This document shows, piece by piece, positions 34,698-42,858 of a stretch of 64,000 nucleotides of DNA. Numbering within the stretch: the first letter of the stretch is position 1; every line of letters starts with the position of its first letter. A model generated the notes under the pieces. The model did no database searches. It had not been told where the DNA came from and was given only the letters and a program-made list of their open reading frames with translations. The translations under genes were made by a program, and so were the position numbers. The DNA is from Paenibacillus sp. HGH0039 (GTDB lineage Bacteria; Bacillota; Bacilli; Paenibacillales; NBRC-103111): assembly GCF_000411255.1 (NCBI RefSeq), contig NZ_KE150413.1:1032999-1096998 (forward strand). The letters are read 5' to 3'.

Positions 34698-34726
34698 TTG
34701 TCCCAAAAGATCATTTGAGGTATAAT
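34698..34726 (+). promoter_or_regulatory. Promoter of the RRNPP regulator
   Basis: TTGTCC (34698-34703) and a consensus TATAAT (34721-34726) are spaced 17 bases. Transcription from here would give a leader of about 110 bases before the TTG start at 34842. Confidence 0.75.
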
Positions 34727-34841
34727 TCCCATGTAATGGAAAATACGTTCTCAAATTCTTTTATTGACCGATGTCCTAATAGATTTATTTTGTGATAGGG
34801 AAACCGGCAGGATTCGGTGGTTTTCAGAAAGTGGTGATGGT

Positions 34842-36203
34842 TTGGGGCCAAAAATAACTTCGATTCGCACACAATTGAAGAGCTATCTAGATCGCCGGCA
34901 GATGACGATTAACCAATTTGCGGAAGTATCCGGAATCAACTCCGGAACGTTGAGCATTATTTTGCACGGGAATCGTCCGATCGCCATGCAGCAGTTGGAT
35001 CGAATGACCGCCGGTATGGGGCTTCACGAAGGCCATTTCTATGACGTGTACATTGAAGAATGTTTTTTTCATTCGAATCCGGATTGGCGCAGATTGGGAC
35101 CGCTCATACACCGCTGTGCGGAGCTGGGCAAACTGGACCTCCTCTTGCGCGTGGTACGGCTGATGCTGGAAAATCTCTCGTATCTTCCTTTGTTATTTGA
35201 GACGGCCGAACACTTTCATTCGGAAGGAAGAAGAGAGGCTGCCGCGCTTTTGTATGAGTGCATTGCGGAAAGTGAAAAGTACCAGCATTCCGAAAGACTG
35301 GCCCTCTGTCAGTACCGGCTGTTTACCCTTGCCATAGGAGATGATCTAAAAGCTAATTTACGGGCGGCTACCTTATTCGAAAGCTATGTGCCCCGGTTAG
35401 ACGTATCGGATCAGTTGGATGCGCTGAATCAATTGGCTTATGTATTCGGGACTCTGCACGAATGGGAGAAGGTCGATACACTAGCCCAAGAGCTGCACCG
35501 GATTGCGGCCATTCAGTACCGGCTTGAGCCGGCTTCGGAACCCGGCAGGGAGGCTATCAAGCAGCCCAAACGTCCGCTTTGCTATTATATCCTCCAGGCC
35601 CTGCTGATCCGTTCGGTGGTATGTGAGGAACGCGGCCAATTCGATCAGGCGCTGCATTACGTTTCCTTGTACGCGGAACCGGACTGGCTACGGGAACAAT
35701 CGGATGAGGAGAAACGTATTGTCGAGCAGTTTAGAGAATGGGCGGTAGCGAACACTTATTTGTACCGCATCATGTCGGGAGAACTCATGGTTCTGCCCGA
35801 ATACATCAACTGCATCGCGTCCCGCAAGGACGATATTTTCACGGCACTCTGCAAAATCGTACAAATAGCCAATCGGTACGGATATGAGATCGACGACATT
35901 CTGGACCGCTTTTCTTCTCATCTTCCCTATCAAACCTATCAATCTGAATTTGGCGAATACAACAAGCCCGTTATGAAGGAGCGGTACGCCCAGTTTTTGA
36001 GCGATTTGGCCGCCTATCACTTGACTCAAAATCGTAGAAAAGGGATAAAGTTTGTACTGCACGGATTGGAATTTTCTGTTAGAATAAATAGTGAGAGAAA
36101 TATTATTCAATGTATGGCGCTTTTTGAAAGATTTAGGCACTTGGCGGGCATTGAAGAAAAGAATGAATTTAAACATTTAGTGAATGAGGTGCGATTAGGA
36201 TGA
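34842..36203 (+). CDS. RRNPP quorum receptor (HTH + TPR), Alo-like
   Basis: A 453-residue protein; TTG at 34842 follows GAAAGTGGTGA, whereas an earlier in-frame TTG at 34764 lacks a ribosome-binding site. Residues about 10-65 are a Cro/C1-type HTH (LDRRQMTINQFAEVSGINSGTLSIILHGNRP). The rest is about 380 residues of helical pairs typical of TPR repeats that bind a short peptide. Its stop overlaps by ATGA the start of an exported propeptide gene. This is the layout of RRNPP receptors (PlcR, AimR, and the Alo systems of Paenibacillaceae). It would control transcription according to the imported peptide; targets are unknown. Confidence 0.85.
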   Translation: MGPKITSIRTQLKSYLDRRQMTINQFAEVSGINSGTLSIILHGNRPIAMQQLDRMTAGMGLHEGHFYDVYIEECFFHSNPDWRRLGPLIHRCAELGKLDLLLRVVRLMLENLSYLPLLFETAEHFHSEGRREAAALLYECIAESEKYQHSERLALCQYRLFTLAIGDDLKANLRAATLFESYVPRLDVSDQLDALNQLAYVFGTLHEWEKVDTLAQELHRIAAIQYRLEPASEPGREAIKQPKRPLCYYILQALLIRSVVCEERGQFDQALHYVSLYAEPDWLREQSDEEKRIVEQFREWAVANTYLYRIMSGELMVLPEYINCIASRKDDIFTALCKIVQIANRYGYEIDDILDRFSSHLPYQTYQSEFGEYNKPVMKERYAQFLSDLAAYHLTQNRRKGIKFVLHGLEFSVRINSERNIIQCMALFERFRHLAGIEEKNEFKHLVNEVRLG

Positions 36204-36337
36204 AAAGAAAATTATCTGTTTTGCTCGTGCTGTCGAGTGTGGCAATTGCCGTTTTGGCTCCAAGCACGGGATTTTCAGCTCAACCGCAGACGCAAGTACA
36301 TAAGATCGTACAATTGGGGCATGGCTGGGGAAATTAA
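36200..36337 (+). CDS. Exported signalling propeptide (Phr/AloP-like)
   Basis: A 45-residue protein too short for usual gene calling. MKRK, a hydrophobic core (SVLLVLSSVAIAVLA) and FSA|QP form a Sec signal peptide; the remaining 18 residues end in LGHGWGN. The ATG overlaps the receptor stop (ATGA) and follows GAGGTGCGATTAGG. In RRNPP systems the C-terminal 5-8 residues are cut out, re-imported and bound by the receptor. The candidate here is GHGWGN; an H-G-x-G pattern also occurs in known Alo peptides, as far as I recall. A strong terminator follows. Confidence 0.85.
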   Translation: MKRKLSVLLVLSSVAIAVLAPSTGFSAQPQTQVHKIVQLGHGWGN

Positions 36338-36370
36338 CCCGGCAAATGAAAAGGATAGCAGCAGAAAGGG

Positions 36371-36402
36371 CATTCCCGGGTAATCCGGGAATGTCTTTTT
36401 TT
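36371..36402 (+). terminator. Terminator of the receptor-propeptide operon
   Basis: CATTCCCGG (36371-36379) pairs perfectly with CCGGGAATG (36385-36393), followed by TCTTTTTTT. Confidence 0.92.
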
Positions 36403-36475
36403 ATTCGGGGGAGAAGGCGTCTAAGCGTAATGTCATTCGAACGATATCCTATAATTTAACAGAAGGATGTAAAAT

Positions 36476-36559
36476 ATGACAAGAACAGAGGTAAAGGACA
36501 AGTTTTACATATTACCTATAGGAGAGTATGAGGATGGACGAAATTCATCAGCATATTGA
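36476..36559 (+). CDS. Possible 27-residue upstream reading frame
   Basis: AGAAGGATG lies six bases before an ATG that opens a 27-codon frame (MTRTEVKDKFYILPIGEYED...). It ends 26 bases inside the Spo0E-like gene in another frame. A weak TATAAT lies at 36450-36455. It may be a leader peptide coupled to Spo0E-like translation, or chance. Confidence 0.3.
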   Translation: MTRTEVKDKFYILPIGEYEDGRNSSAY

Positions 36560-36758
36560 AGAAATTCGTAGAGAAATGATGCGGCTGGCAGGGGAATATG
36601 GTTTTTCCGATTCCAGGGTTCTAACTAAATCTCAGGAATTAGACCGTGTTTTGAATACCTATCAGCGGGAGAAATGCAAGCTCAAGGAGCAAAAGTACCC
36701 GGGTGTTATTCATCTAAGCCTCTCTTCTGTAACCGGTCCCGCTGAATTCATAAATTAG
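36534..36758 (+). CDS. Spo0E-like aspartyl-phosphate phosphatase
   Basis: A 74-residue, two-helix protein of the Spo0E family: HIEEIRREMMRLAGEYGFSDSRVLTKSQELDRVLNTYQ with the signature SQELD at residues 33-37. Spo0E-type proteins remove phosphate from Spo0A-P and so delay sporulation. ATG at 36534 is preferred to 36528 because of its spacing from AGGAGAG. It lies about 200 bases after the quorum operon, from which a terminator separates it, so any link is through the regulator rather than read-through. It is longer at the C-terminus than the minimal family. Confidence 0.88.
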   Translation: MDEIHQHIEEIRREMMRLAGEYGFSDSRVLTKSQELDRVLNTYQREKCKLKEQKYPGVIHLSLSSVTGPAEFIN

Positions 36759-36770
36759 GAGAATACCCGT

Positions 36771-36971
36771 ATGCCTACTTCGATTATTCAATTGTTCAAT
36801 TCCGATCAGCTCATCATTGTGATGTTTTTGATGTGGGTGCTCATAAGCGCCATGTTTATGGTATTCCATCTGGACGGTAAAAAAAGCAAGCGTACACGTA
36901 ATAAAGTTGACCCGAAGCGGGAAGAACTGCCTGAACACGAGCATCGTAAAAATGAACGAGGGCTGCTTTAA
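36771..36971 (+). CDS. Small single-span membrane protein
   Basis: A 66-residue protein, 12 bases after the Spo0E-like gene and probably co-transcribed with it. One transmembrane segment (about 13-33, LIIVMFLMWVLISAMFMVF) is followed by a strongly charged cytoplasmic tail (KKSKRTRNKVDPKREELPEHEHRKNER). No family is recognised. A hairpin covers its stop codon. Confidence 0.6.
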   Translation: MPTSIIQLFNSDQLIIVMFLMWVLISAMFMVFHLDGKKSKRTRNKVDPKREELPEHEHRKNERGLL

Positions 36972-36999
36972 CGGTCAGAAAACCGATCAAAAGCAGCTC
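36961..36999 (+). other. Hairpin over the stop of the small membrane gene
   Basis: GCTGCTTT (36962-36969) pairs with AAAGCAGC (36990-36997), and an inner CGGT/ACCG stem stacks on it. No T run follows, so it may be an mRNA-stabilising structure. The rest of 36972-37213 shows no gene. Confidence 0.55.
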
Positions 37000-37213
37000 G
37001 GATAACTAAGAGCCTTCTTGTGCGTTTCGATCTTGTTCGAGCGCTTGTTTGCGTTAGATCGCAATTTGCCGAGAATACTTAGACCCGAACAGGAAAGTGT
37101 TAAAAAAGAGGGACCGCGGGCATCGAAGTTCACCTGGTCTGACTTGGGGGAAAAGCCAGCCAACGGAGCCGGAACGCGCATCTGTTATTGCCGATTACGT
37201 GTGCTTTTCAGCC

Positions 37214-37260
37214 CAAAAAAGCGGTTACCGCTGCGCGAAAGACGCGAGGGTAACCGCTGC
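37214..37260 (-). terminator. Terminator of the chitinase gene
   Basis: AGCGGTTACC and GGTAACCGCT form a perfect 10-bp stem (37220-37229 with 37249-37258). Read on the minus strand it is followed by TTTTTTGG. Confidence 0.9.
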
Positions 37261-37287
37261 TTGCAAGGTGCCGTTATGCCGCTTTCG

Positions 37288-38964
37288 TTACGGAGTCAAC
37301 TTCGGCAGCGTCGGAATGGTCTGGCTGCAGTCGCCTGCCAAAGGCAGGTTGCGGCACACATACTGGCCCGCGCTGTTCTCGGTGGCGCCGTCTGAAGGGG
37401 CTGGCAGATGAACGCGCTGCTTCCACAACTGCCAGAGCATGAAGCCGTCAAACGACTTGCCTTTGTTTTTGACGTATTTGACAAGCGTCTCCACGTTGTA
37501 GTAAGCGGAGGCGACGTTGTTCTGGCCGTTCAGCATTTCGGCGTCGTAGACGGTTCCCGGTGCGGCATTCAGCTTCAGTACGGCACCGCCGGAGCCTTCG
37601 GGCGCAATCTGCAGGCCCATGTTGATCGTTCCGCCGTAGATGGCGCGGTACGATTCGTAGCCTTCGCGCGGATCGTAATAGACGCCGCCGTCGTAGGACA
37701 TGAGGTTGATCATGTCGATTTTGCTGCCGTGATCTTTCACGACGCGGTACATCGTTCCGCCGAACGGCGAGCCGTACTGGACTTTGCCTTCTTCGAACGG
37801 CGAGCCTTTCACGTAGTAGGCTCCCGTGGACCAGCCGGCGATGGAGATTTTCAGCTTCGCGCCCCGTGCCTTGATTTCGTTGTACAGGCTGTTGATGATG
37901 CCGGCGATTTCGGCGTCTTTGGAACAGCTGAACGATTCGGCTGCGGCTTTGTTGCAGTTGCTGCCGCTCGATTCCCAGTCGATATCCACGCCGGAAGCGC
38001 CGAGATCCAGCGCGAGGTCGACGACATGCGGCGCGTTGAAATTCGCCCACTGGCTGCCTTGGCTGTAAGACCAGCCGCCCACGGAGAGCCACGTGTCCGT
38101 TCCGCGCGCATCCAGTGCGGCGATGCTGCTGCGCAGATCCTGGGACTGCTGCGGCGTAAACTTCAGCTGGCCGCGGCCCGTAGTGGCGCCCTCGACAAAC
38201 TCAAAGCCGGCAACTTCCTGGTCGAAGGCGTAAGAACCTTTGACATACTTCGTATCCGGTCTGGCGAAAGACAGGTTGACATCCGTGATGTAATTCGGGA
38301 TGTTCTCCAGCTTCAAATCGTAGATGCTGGTGTTCCAGGTACTGGCGTAGGCCACGTACCTGCGGTCCGGGGAAGGCGTGGTTCCGCCTTCCGGTGTCGT
38401 CACGCTGACCGGAGCGCTTGCGGCCGATACGTTGCCGGCCGCGTCCTTGGCCTTCACGGTAAAGCTGTAGGCCGTCGAGGCGGTAAGGCCGGTGACGAGG
38501 GCTGTCGTTCCCGTCACGCTGGCGGCAAGAGCCGTTCCCTGATAGACGTCGTAGCCCGTCACGCCGACGTTGTCCGTCGAGGCTGCCCATGACAGGGAGA
38601 CGCTTGTGCTCGTGGAGGCGGTTGCCTTCAGCCCGGAAGGAACGGATGGCGCCTGCGTGTCTGTCGTGCCGCCGCCGGTGGAGCCGCAGTCGCTCACATA
38701 CTTCCAGGCGCCCCAGGTGTTCGCCGTGTTGGGCTGTTCCCCTTGCGTCCACCATTTGGCTTCGAAGGTCTTGCCGGAGTAGGAGACTCTTTTGCCGGCC
38801 GTGTAGGCGGTTGTAGAGTTCCAGGCGGGGTCTTGGCATGCCGCCGCAGCCGTACCGGCCGCATGAGCCTGGCTGGAAGCCAGAGCAGGCACTACGCCGA
38901 GGCCAAGCGTGAAGGCGAGAGCAAGGTGAATCATTTTTTTTCGGGGAGTTGCGTAAGAAGTCAT
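37288..38964 (-). CDS. Secreted GH18 chitinase
   Basis: A 558-residue exported protein. It has a signal peptide (to about 35, SQAHA), a CBM5/12 chitin-binding module (about 42-90, [31 protein letters not shown]), a fibronectin-III domain (about 105-195), and a GH18 barrel from about 200. The barrel has [14 protein letters not shown] with catalytic Glu near residue 331, MSYD and a final W (LWQLW). It releases chito-oligosaccharides outside the cell. ATG at 38964 or TTG at 38967 can start it after AAAAAGGAG. A cre-like site upstream suggests repression by glucose. Confidence 0.92.
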   Translation of the reverse strand: MTSYATPRKKMIHLALAFTLGLGVVPALASSQAHAAGTAAAACQDPAWNSTTAYTAGKRVSYSGKTFEAKWWTQGEQPNTANTWGAWKYVSDCGSTGGGTTDTQAPSVPSGLKATASTSTSVSLSWAASTDNVGVTGYDVYQGTALAASVTGTTALVTGLTASTAYSFTVKAKDAAGNVSAASAPVSVTTPEGGTTPSPDRRYVAYASTWNTSIYDLKLENIPNYITDVNLSFARPDTKYVKGSYAFDQEVAGFEFVEGATTGRGQLKFTPQQSQDLRSSIAALDARGTDTWLSVGGWSYSQGSQWANFNAPHVVDLALDLGASGVDIDWESSGSNCNKAAAESFSCSKDAEIAGIINSLYNEIKARGAKLKISIAGWSTGAYYVKGSPFEEGKVQYGSPFGGTMYRVVKDHGSKIDMINLMSYDGGVYYDPREGYESYRAIYGGTINMGLQIAPEGSGGAVLKLNAAPGTVYDAEMLNGQNNVASAYYNVETLVKYVKNKGKSFDGFMLWQLWKQRVHLPAPSDGATENSAGQYVCRNLPLAGDCSQTIPTLPKLTP

Positions 38965-39038
38965 CAATCGGTACGCTCCTTTTTAATTGAGATAAGTGCG
39001 GGTTCTGCCGGTAAGCGGGTTGAATAGGCCTCCTTTTT

Positions 39039-39052
39039 TGTAAACGGTTACA
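39039..39052 (-). promoter_or_regulatory. cre (CcpA) site upstream of chitinase
   Basis: TGTAAACGGTTACA fits the catabolite-responsive element pattern (TG-N-AA-N-CG-N-W-N-N-CW) and is nearly palindromic. It lies about 75 bases upstream of the chitinase start, probably overlapping or flanking its promoter. Repression by CcpA in the presence of preferred sugars is the expected role. Confidence 0.75.
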
Positions 39053-39252
39053 AATGCACTTTTATTATCCCATGGAGACTCGTCCCGATTAAGGATAAAA
39101 ACCTATTATGGAGGGGGGAATTTCGACAAAGTCTTTTTAGCGGTAAAATATTCCGCGTATAAAGGCGGATTAAGGCGGCGGTTAGCAGTGAAGTTTGCGC
39201 CGGTATGAGGGCCGCGTTCATGCGGATTGTCGAAGAGAGAGGAGCGGATAAA

Positions 39253-39624
39253 TTGACTAGCGGGAAGATGATTTACCGGATGACGGTGTTTCTGCTACTC
39301 GCGGGTTTGATTTATTTGATAAGAGGCTATGTGAGCGTTTATCCGGTACGGTCCGTGGGCCTTACGGATTGGCAGGCTGCTCAGGTTGTATGGATCATTC
39401 TACTCGTGTGCTTGCTCGTGTGCGCGGTGATCGTCATCCTTCAGGGACTGCAGACTTATCTCAAAAAAAAGGGAAGTTTTAAAAGAACCAATATGCGGCA
39501 GATAATTGAGGCTGGACGAAGACGGATATGGAAACACGTCCGCTTGTTAGCCGGGAAGCCGGAATGCTGGGTAATACTCAGCAGCGGCGAGTTGGAGGTA
39601 TTGTTATGGTTAAACTATTGGTAA
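39253..39624 (+). CDS. Two-span membrane protein, unknown
   Basis: A 123-residue protein; TTG at 39253 follows AGAGGAG with eight-base spacing. Two transmembrane segments (about residues 8-28 and 45-68) flank an outside loop (GYVSVYPVRSVGLTDWQ). A basic cytoplasmic part of about 55 residues follows. No family is recognised. It stands alone between the divergent chitinase promoter and a converging aldo/keto reductase gene. Confidence 0.55.
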   Translation: MTSGKMIYRMTVFLLLAGLIYLIRGYVSVYPVRSVGLTDWQAAQVVWIILLVCLLVCAVIVILQGLQTYLKKKGSFKRTNMRQIIEAGRRRIWKHVRLLAGKPECWVILSSGELEVLLWLNYW

Positions 39625-39713
39625 AGTGTTTCCTAATAACTGTGCTGTGCTAATTGTTGTCGGAATTGTTCATTTCATTAATGGGCAGAGCTGAGTCGGG
39701 GGGCCTTCGGTAT

Positions 39714-39756
39714 CCACAAAAAAACCTCCGGAGCTGCCGAAGCAGACCGGAGGTTC
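39714..39756 (-). terminator. Terminator of aldo/keto reductase gene
   Basis: AACCTCCGG (39723-39731) pairs with CCGGAGGTT (39747-39755). On the minus strand it ends in TTTTTTTG. Confidence 0.88.
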
Positions 39757-39765
39757 CGGATGCGC

Positions 39766-40743
39766 TTAAGGCAGGAAGCTGCCTCTCGCGCTGACGTAAA
39801 GCGAATACCACTCTTCGCGGGTCATGAGTTCCGCCTGGCGCTCGGCGTCCCGGCAGGCGGCAATGCGCTCCGCGTTGGCCGTGCCGATCACCGGCTGGAT
39901 CATGGCCGGGTGCCGCATGAGCCAGCCGAGTACGACAGCCTCGCGCGTGGTCTCTTTCTCATCCGCAAGCTTGCCGACGAGCTCCGCCGTCTTGCGGATG
40001 TGCTCCGGCTCCGATTCTCCGAGGTTGCCGGAGAATTTTCCCTGGGCCAGCGGGCCCCATGCCTGGATCTGGATGTTCTCCATCCGGCAGTATTCCAGCA
40101 GCCCCTCGGAGAAGTTCACCGAAGTGCCGGCCTTCTGGTTCACGTGAACCCCCTGGTCGAGCCAGTCGTGGCGCGCCAGACTCATCTCCAGCTGGTTGAC
40201 GGCGAGCTGATCGGGCAGCGCACGCTGAAGGAAACGGATTTGGGCGGCGCTCATGTTGGACACCCCGAAATAGCGGACTTTTCCGGCGGCTTTAAGACGG
40301 CCGAATGCTTCCGCGACTTCTTCCGGCTCCATCAGCGGATCGGGTCTATGCAGCAGGAGGATGTCGAGATAGTCGGTGCCCAGACGGCGGAGAATTCCGT
40401 CGACGGCTTCGCCGATATAGGCTTTGGAGAAGTCGTAACGCCCGGGTACATCCCCCTCGGCGAAGCGGATGCCGCATTTGGACTGGATCACCATCTCCTC
40501 GCGCAGACCCGGCTTGTTTTTGAGAATGCGGCCGAAAGTTTCTTCCGCTTTTCCTCTTGTATAGATATCGGCATGGTCGAACATGGAGATTCCGATGGAA
40601 AGAGCGGCTTCGACGGCTTTCTGCGCCTGCGTTTCATCTTCTTTGGTCACCGGATCGGAATTCCAGCCTCCGCCGAAAGGCATGCAGCCCAGTACGAGAC
40701 GGCTCGCGTTCAGGCCGCGTTTTTTTAACGGTAGTATGTTCAT
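39766..40743 (-). CDS. Aldo/keto reductase
   Basis: A 325-residue NADPH-dependent oxidoreductase. Catalytic residues appear in FDHADIYTRG (Asp, Tyr), VIQSKCGI (Lys) and ILLLHRPDP (His). The NADPH-binding end is VIGTANAERI. It is close to B. subtilis YcsN-type proteins. Three ATG codons in a row follow AGGAGG; the third (40743) has the best spacing. An open frame extends about 60 codons upstream without support. The substrate is unknown. Confidence 0.9.
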   Translation of the reverse strand: MNILPLKKRGLNASRLVLGCMPFGGGWNSDPVTKEDETQAQKAVEAALSIGISMFDHADIYTRGKAEETFGRILKNKPGLREEMVIQSKCGIRFAEGDVPGRYDFSKAYIGEAVDGILRRLGTDYLDILLLHRPDPLMEPEEVAEAFGRLKAAGKVRYFGVSNMSAAQIRFLQRALPDQLAVNQLEMSLARHDWLDQGVHVNQKAGTSVNFSEGLLEYCRMENIQIQAWGPLAQGKFSGNLGESEPEHIRKTAELVGKLADEKETTREAVVLGWLMRHPAMIQPVIGTANAERIAACRDAERQAELMTREEWYSLYVSARGSFLP

Positions 40744-40922
40744 CATCATTCCTCCTGTTGTAGGCGCTATGCGGCAGACGTATGTACGTTGTTCATTATA
40801 CCGAATCCGGCGGAGAGTGCCAAAAAAACCAAAAGGAAAATCGGGGGAATTTACCGGAAGATTTCTTTCTCTTCTCTTCCTTTCATGCCACGCGCAGCTC
40901 GCCGACGTACGGAGCGGTGTCA

Positions 40923-40950
40923 TTGGTGAAGGAGGACCTTTTTGTATTAT
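40923..40950 (+). promoter_or_regulatory. Candidate promoter of dinB
   Basis: TTGGTG (40923-40928) and TATTAT (40945-40950) are spaced 16 bases, about 40 bases before the DinB ATG. Confidence 0.4.
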
Positions 40951-40990
40951 ACTGGTAAAGAGATTAGTTCCTTAAAGGAGGCTGACAAGT

Positions 40991-41479
40991 ATGTTCGTAA
41001 GTCTGAACGAGTTTCAACAGGAATGGAAGCGAGAGGCTTCGTTGACGGGAAAAATTTTAAATACGTTGACGGACGAGTCGCTCGACCAGAGCGTCGCGTT
41101 GGACCACTTCTCCCTTGGAGAGCTTGGATGGCATCTGTCTCAAGCCATGTACGGCCTTTTTTCGGCGGCAGGCCTGAAGTTCGAGGGACCTGAGCGAGGC
41201 GCGGGAGTTCCCGAGTCCGCCAAAGAAATCGCCGATGTCTACGAGCGGACAAGCTCGAACCTGCTTCGGGCGGCGGGCGAGCAGTGGACGGACGAGACGC
41301 TGAAGCAAAGCATTACCGTGTTCGGCCGGGAAACCACGATTCATGGCATCATGCGCTTCGTTATTCAGCACCAGGCTCATCACCGGGGCCAAATGACGGT
41401 CCTTATGCGCCAAGCCGGCTTGATTGTGCCGGGCATTTACGGCCCGAGTAAGGAAGAACGCGAGCAGATCGGCAAATAA
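40991..41479 (+). CDS. DinB/YfiT-like metal-binding protein
   Basis: A 162-residue four-helix protein of the DinB superfamily. The three metal-binding histidines are visible: LGELGWHLSQ and the pair in VIQHQAHHRGQMTVLMRQAG. Members act as metal-dependent transferases or damage-inducible proteins of unknown substrate; several use bacillithiol. AAAGGAGG lies ten bases before the ATG. It is a single gene ended by a hairpin. Confidence 0.88.
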   Translation: MFVSLNEFQQEWKREASLTGKILNTLTDESLDQSVALDHFSLGELGWHLSQAMYGLFSAAGLKFEGPERGAGVPESAKEIADVYERTSSNLLRAAGEQWTDETLKQSITVFGRETTIHGIMRFVIQHQAHHRGQMTVLMRQAGLIVPGIYGPSKEEREQIGK

Positions 41480-41549
41480 TCGGTCCGGAGCAAGCCCCGA
41501 GTGGGACCCAAAGCTTTGCCGAAGGCTTCGTACATAGCTTCTATTTGAG

Positions 41550-41582
41550 AACATCAAGTGAATTTCGCTTGGTGTTTTCTTT
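41550..41582 (+). terminator. Terminator after dinB
   Basis: AACATCAAG (41550-41558) pairs with CTTGGTGTT (41568-41576), with one G-T pair, followed by TTCTTTG. Confidence 0.7.
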
Positions 41583-41688
41583 GTGAACCGGAACCAAAAA
41601 GAAAAGGGGGAGAGGACGAGAGATGAGAGGCGAGTCGGAAACGCCGGGGCTGCTGCGCCGGAAGATGCCTAAGGTGAAATACAAAGAA

Positions 41689-41716
41689 CGTGTGCATGAC
41701 ATGCACGCGTTTTTTT
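41689..41716 (+). terminator. Orphan terminator-like hairpin
   Basis: CGTGTGCAT pairs with ATGCACGCG around GAC and is followed by TTTTTTT. No clear gene precedes it, so an unannotated short transcript may end here. The remainder of the 41480-41922 gap shows nothing else. Confidence 0.6.
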
Positions 41717-41922
41717 GCGTTTTCGCGCCGGATCGATCCGCTAAGGAGCTGTTCAAGAACCGTTCGTTTCGCCGGAAAATAAGGAAGAAATCGGCAAACG
41801 ACTTTTTTTGTTTACCTTCTTTTAACGAAAATTTTCTTTTTCAAAAAGCATTTTCAAATGAGACCAGGGATGCTACTCTAACAGAAGGATCGACTTACAA
41901 ATCATGGGAAGAGGAGCTTGCC

Positions 41923-42240
41923 ATGCGAAGCGAAAAGGGGACGGAACCCGTGAACGGAGGGAGACGGCTGCTTACCTGGCGCTACTACAGCCTGCTTCTG
42001 CTGCTTACGGTCGGATTGGAATACGGGGCTCTCGTCGCGGTGCATCTGCCGTTCGGCGATGAACTGACGGGCTTTCTGGTCATGATGGCCATGCTTGCTT
42101 TTAGTGTGCTGCTGGCGATATTTACCTTTGTTTTCGGTCTGCTGACGTGTCTGGAGAACAGACAGCCTATGCTTATCGTGCCGTGCGCTCTTCTGACCGC
42201 CGGATTATATCTGGCCATAATCAAATGGGAAGGGATGTGA
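41923..42240 (+). CDS. Small three-span membrane protein
   Basis: A 105-residue protein; ATG at 41923 follows AGAGGAG, while the frame extends 100 codons further upstream through a terminator hairpin and is not supported there. Three hydrophobic segments are seen (about 18-38, 46-72, 80-98). No family is recognised. It lies six bases before a GNAT gene, so the two form an operon. Confidence 0.65.
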   Translation: MRSEKGTEPVNGGRRLLTWRYYSLLLLLTVGLEYGALVAVHLPFGDELTGFLVMMAMLAFSVLLAIFTFVFGLLTCLENRQPMLIVPCALLTAGLYLAIIKWEGM

Positions 42241-42246
42241 TCTGAA

Positions 42247-42783
42247 ATGATCCGGTTTGCGTATTTTGGACGGGAGGATTTCGACCAGCTTATCGAATGG
42301 AGCGGAGACGAGGCTTTTCTGCTTCAGTGGGCGGGGCCTCAGTTTAAGTACCCTCTAACCGCATCGCAGCTGGAGGCTTACACGGAAGGAGTCAACGATC
42401 TTGAACAATCCGGCCGGCTCGTATATAAGGTCATAGATTCGGAGACCGACCTGACGATAGGGCATCTTTCGATCGGAAATATCGACCGGCATAACCGCTC
42501 CGCAAGGATCGGCAAGGTGCTCGTGGGCCATACGGCCCGGCGGGGCCGAGGAACCGGACAAGCGATGATCCGCGAGGCGCTCCGGATCGGATTTGAAGAG
42601 CTCCGCCTGCATAAAATGACGCTCGGCGTTTTCGACTTTAACGAAGCGGCAATCCGCTGCTACGAGAAGGAAGGCTTCGTGAGAGAAGGCCTCATTCGGG
42701 ACTCCAAACGAATGGGAGACACCTACTGGAATTTGATTGAAATGGGCATTTTGGAGAGCGAATGGCACGGACGCGGCCGGTAA
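42247..42783 (+). CDS. GNAT acetyltransferase (RimJ-like)
   Basis: A 178-residue N-acetyltransferase. The acetyl-CoA loop is RRGRGTGQAMI after the strand IGKVLVGHTA, and LHKMTLGVFDFNEAAIRCYEKEGFVREGL is the typical end of RimJ/RimL-type enzymes. The substrate (protein N-terminus, polyamine or antibiotic) cannot be told. It follows the small membrane protein gene and precedes the IMPase-like gene by 75 bases. Confidence 0.88.
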   Translation: MIRFAYFGREDFDQLIEWSGDEAFLLQWAGPQFKYPLTASQLEAYTEGVNDLEQSGRLVYKVIDSETDLTIGHLSIGNIDRHNRSARIGKVLVGHTARRGRGTGQAMIREALRIGFEELRLHKMTLGVFDFNEAAIRCYEKEGFVREGLIRDSKRMGDTYWNLIEMGILESEWHGRGR

Positions 42784-42858
42784 CAACGCCGGACTACAGA
42801 CACCGATATACAAGGCTAGTCGGATAGGCGGACAGATAGAGCAGAGGGGGAGAAGGCA

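Noticed and set aside
37408-38592. Plus-strand open frame of 394 codons opposite the chitinase
   Set aside because: High-GC antisense shadow; the minus frame has signal peptide, CBM, Fn3 and GH18 motifs.
41623-41922. N-terminal extension of the three-span membrane protein
   Set aside because: Crosses a terminator hairpin and has no membrane or domain signal; ATG at 41923 has a good ribosome-binding site.
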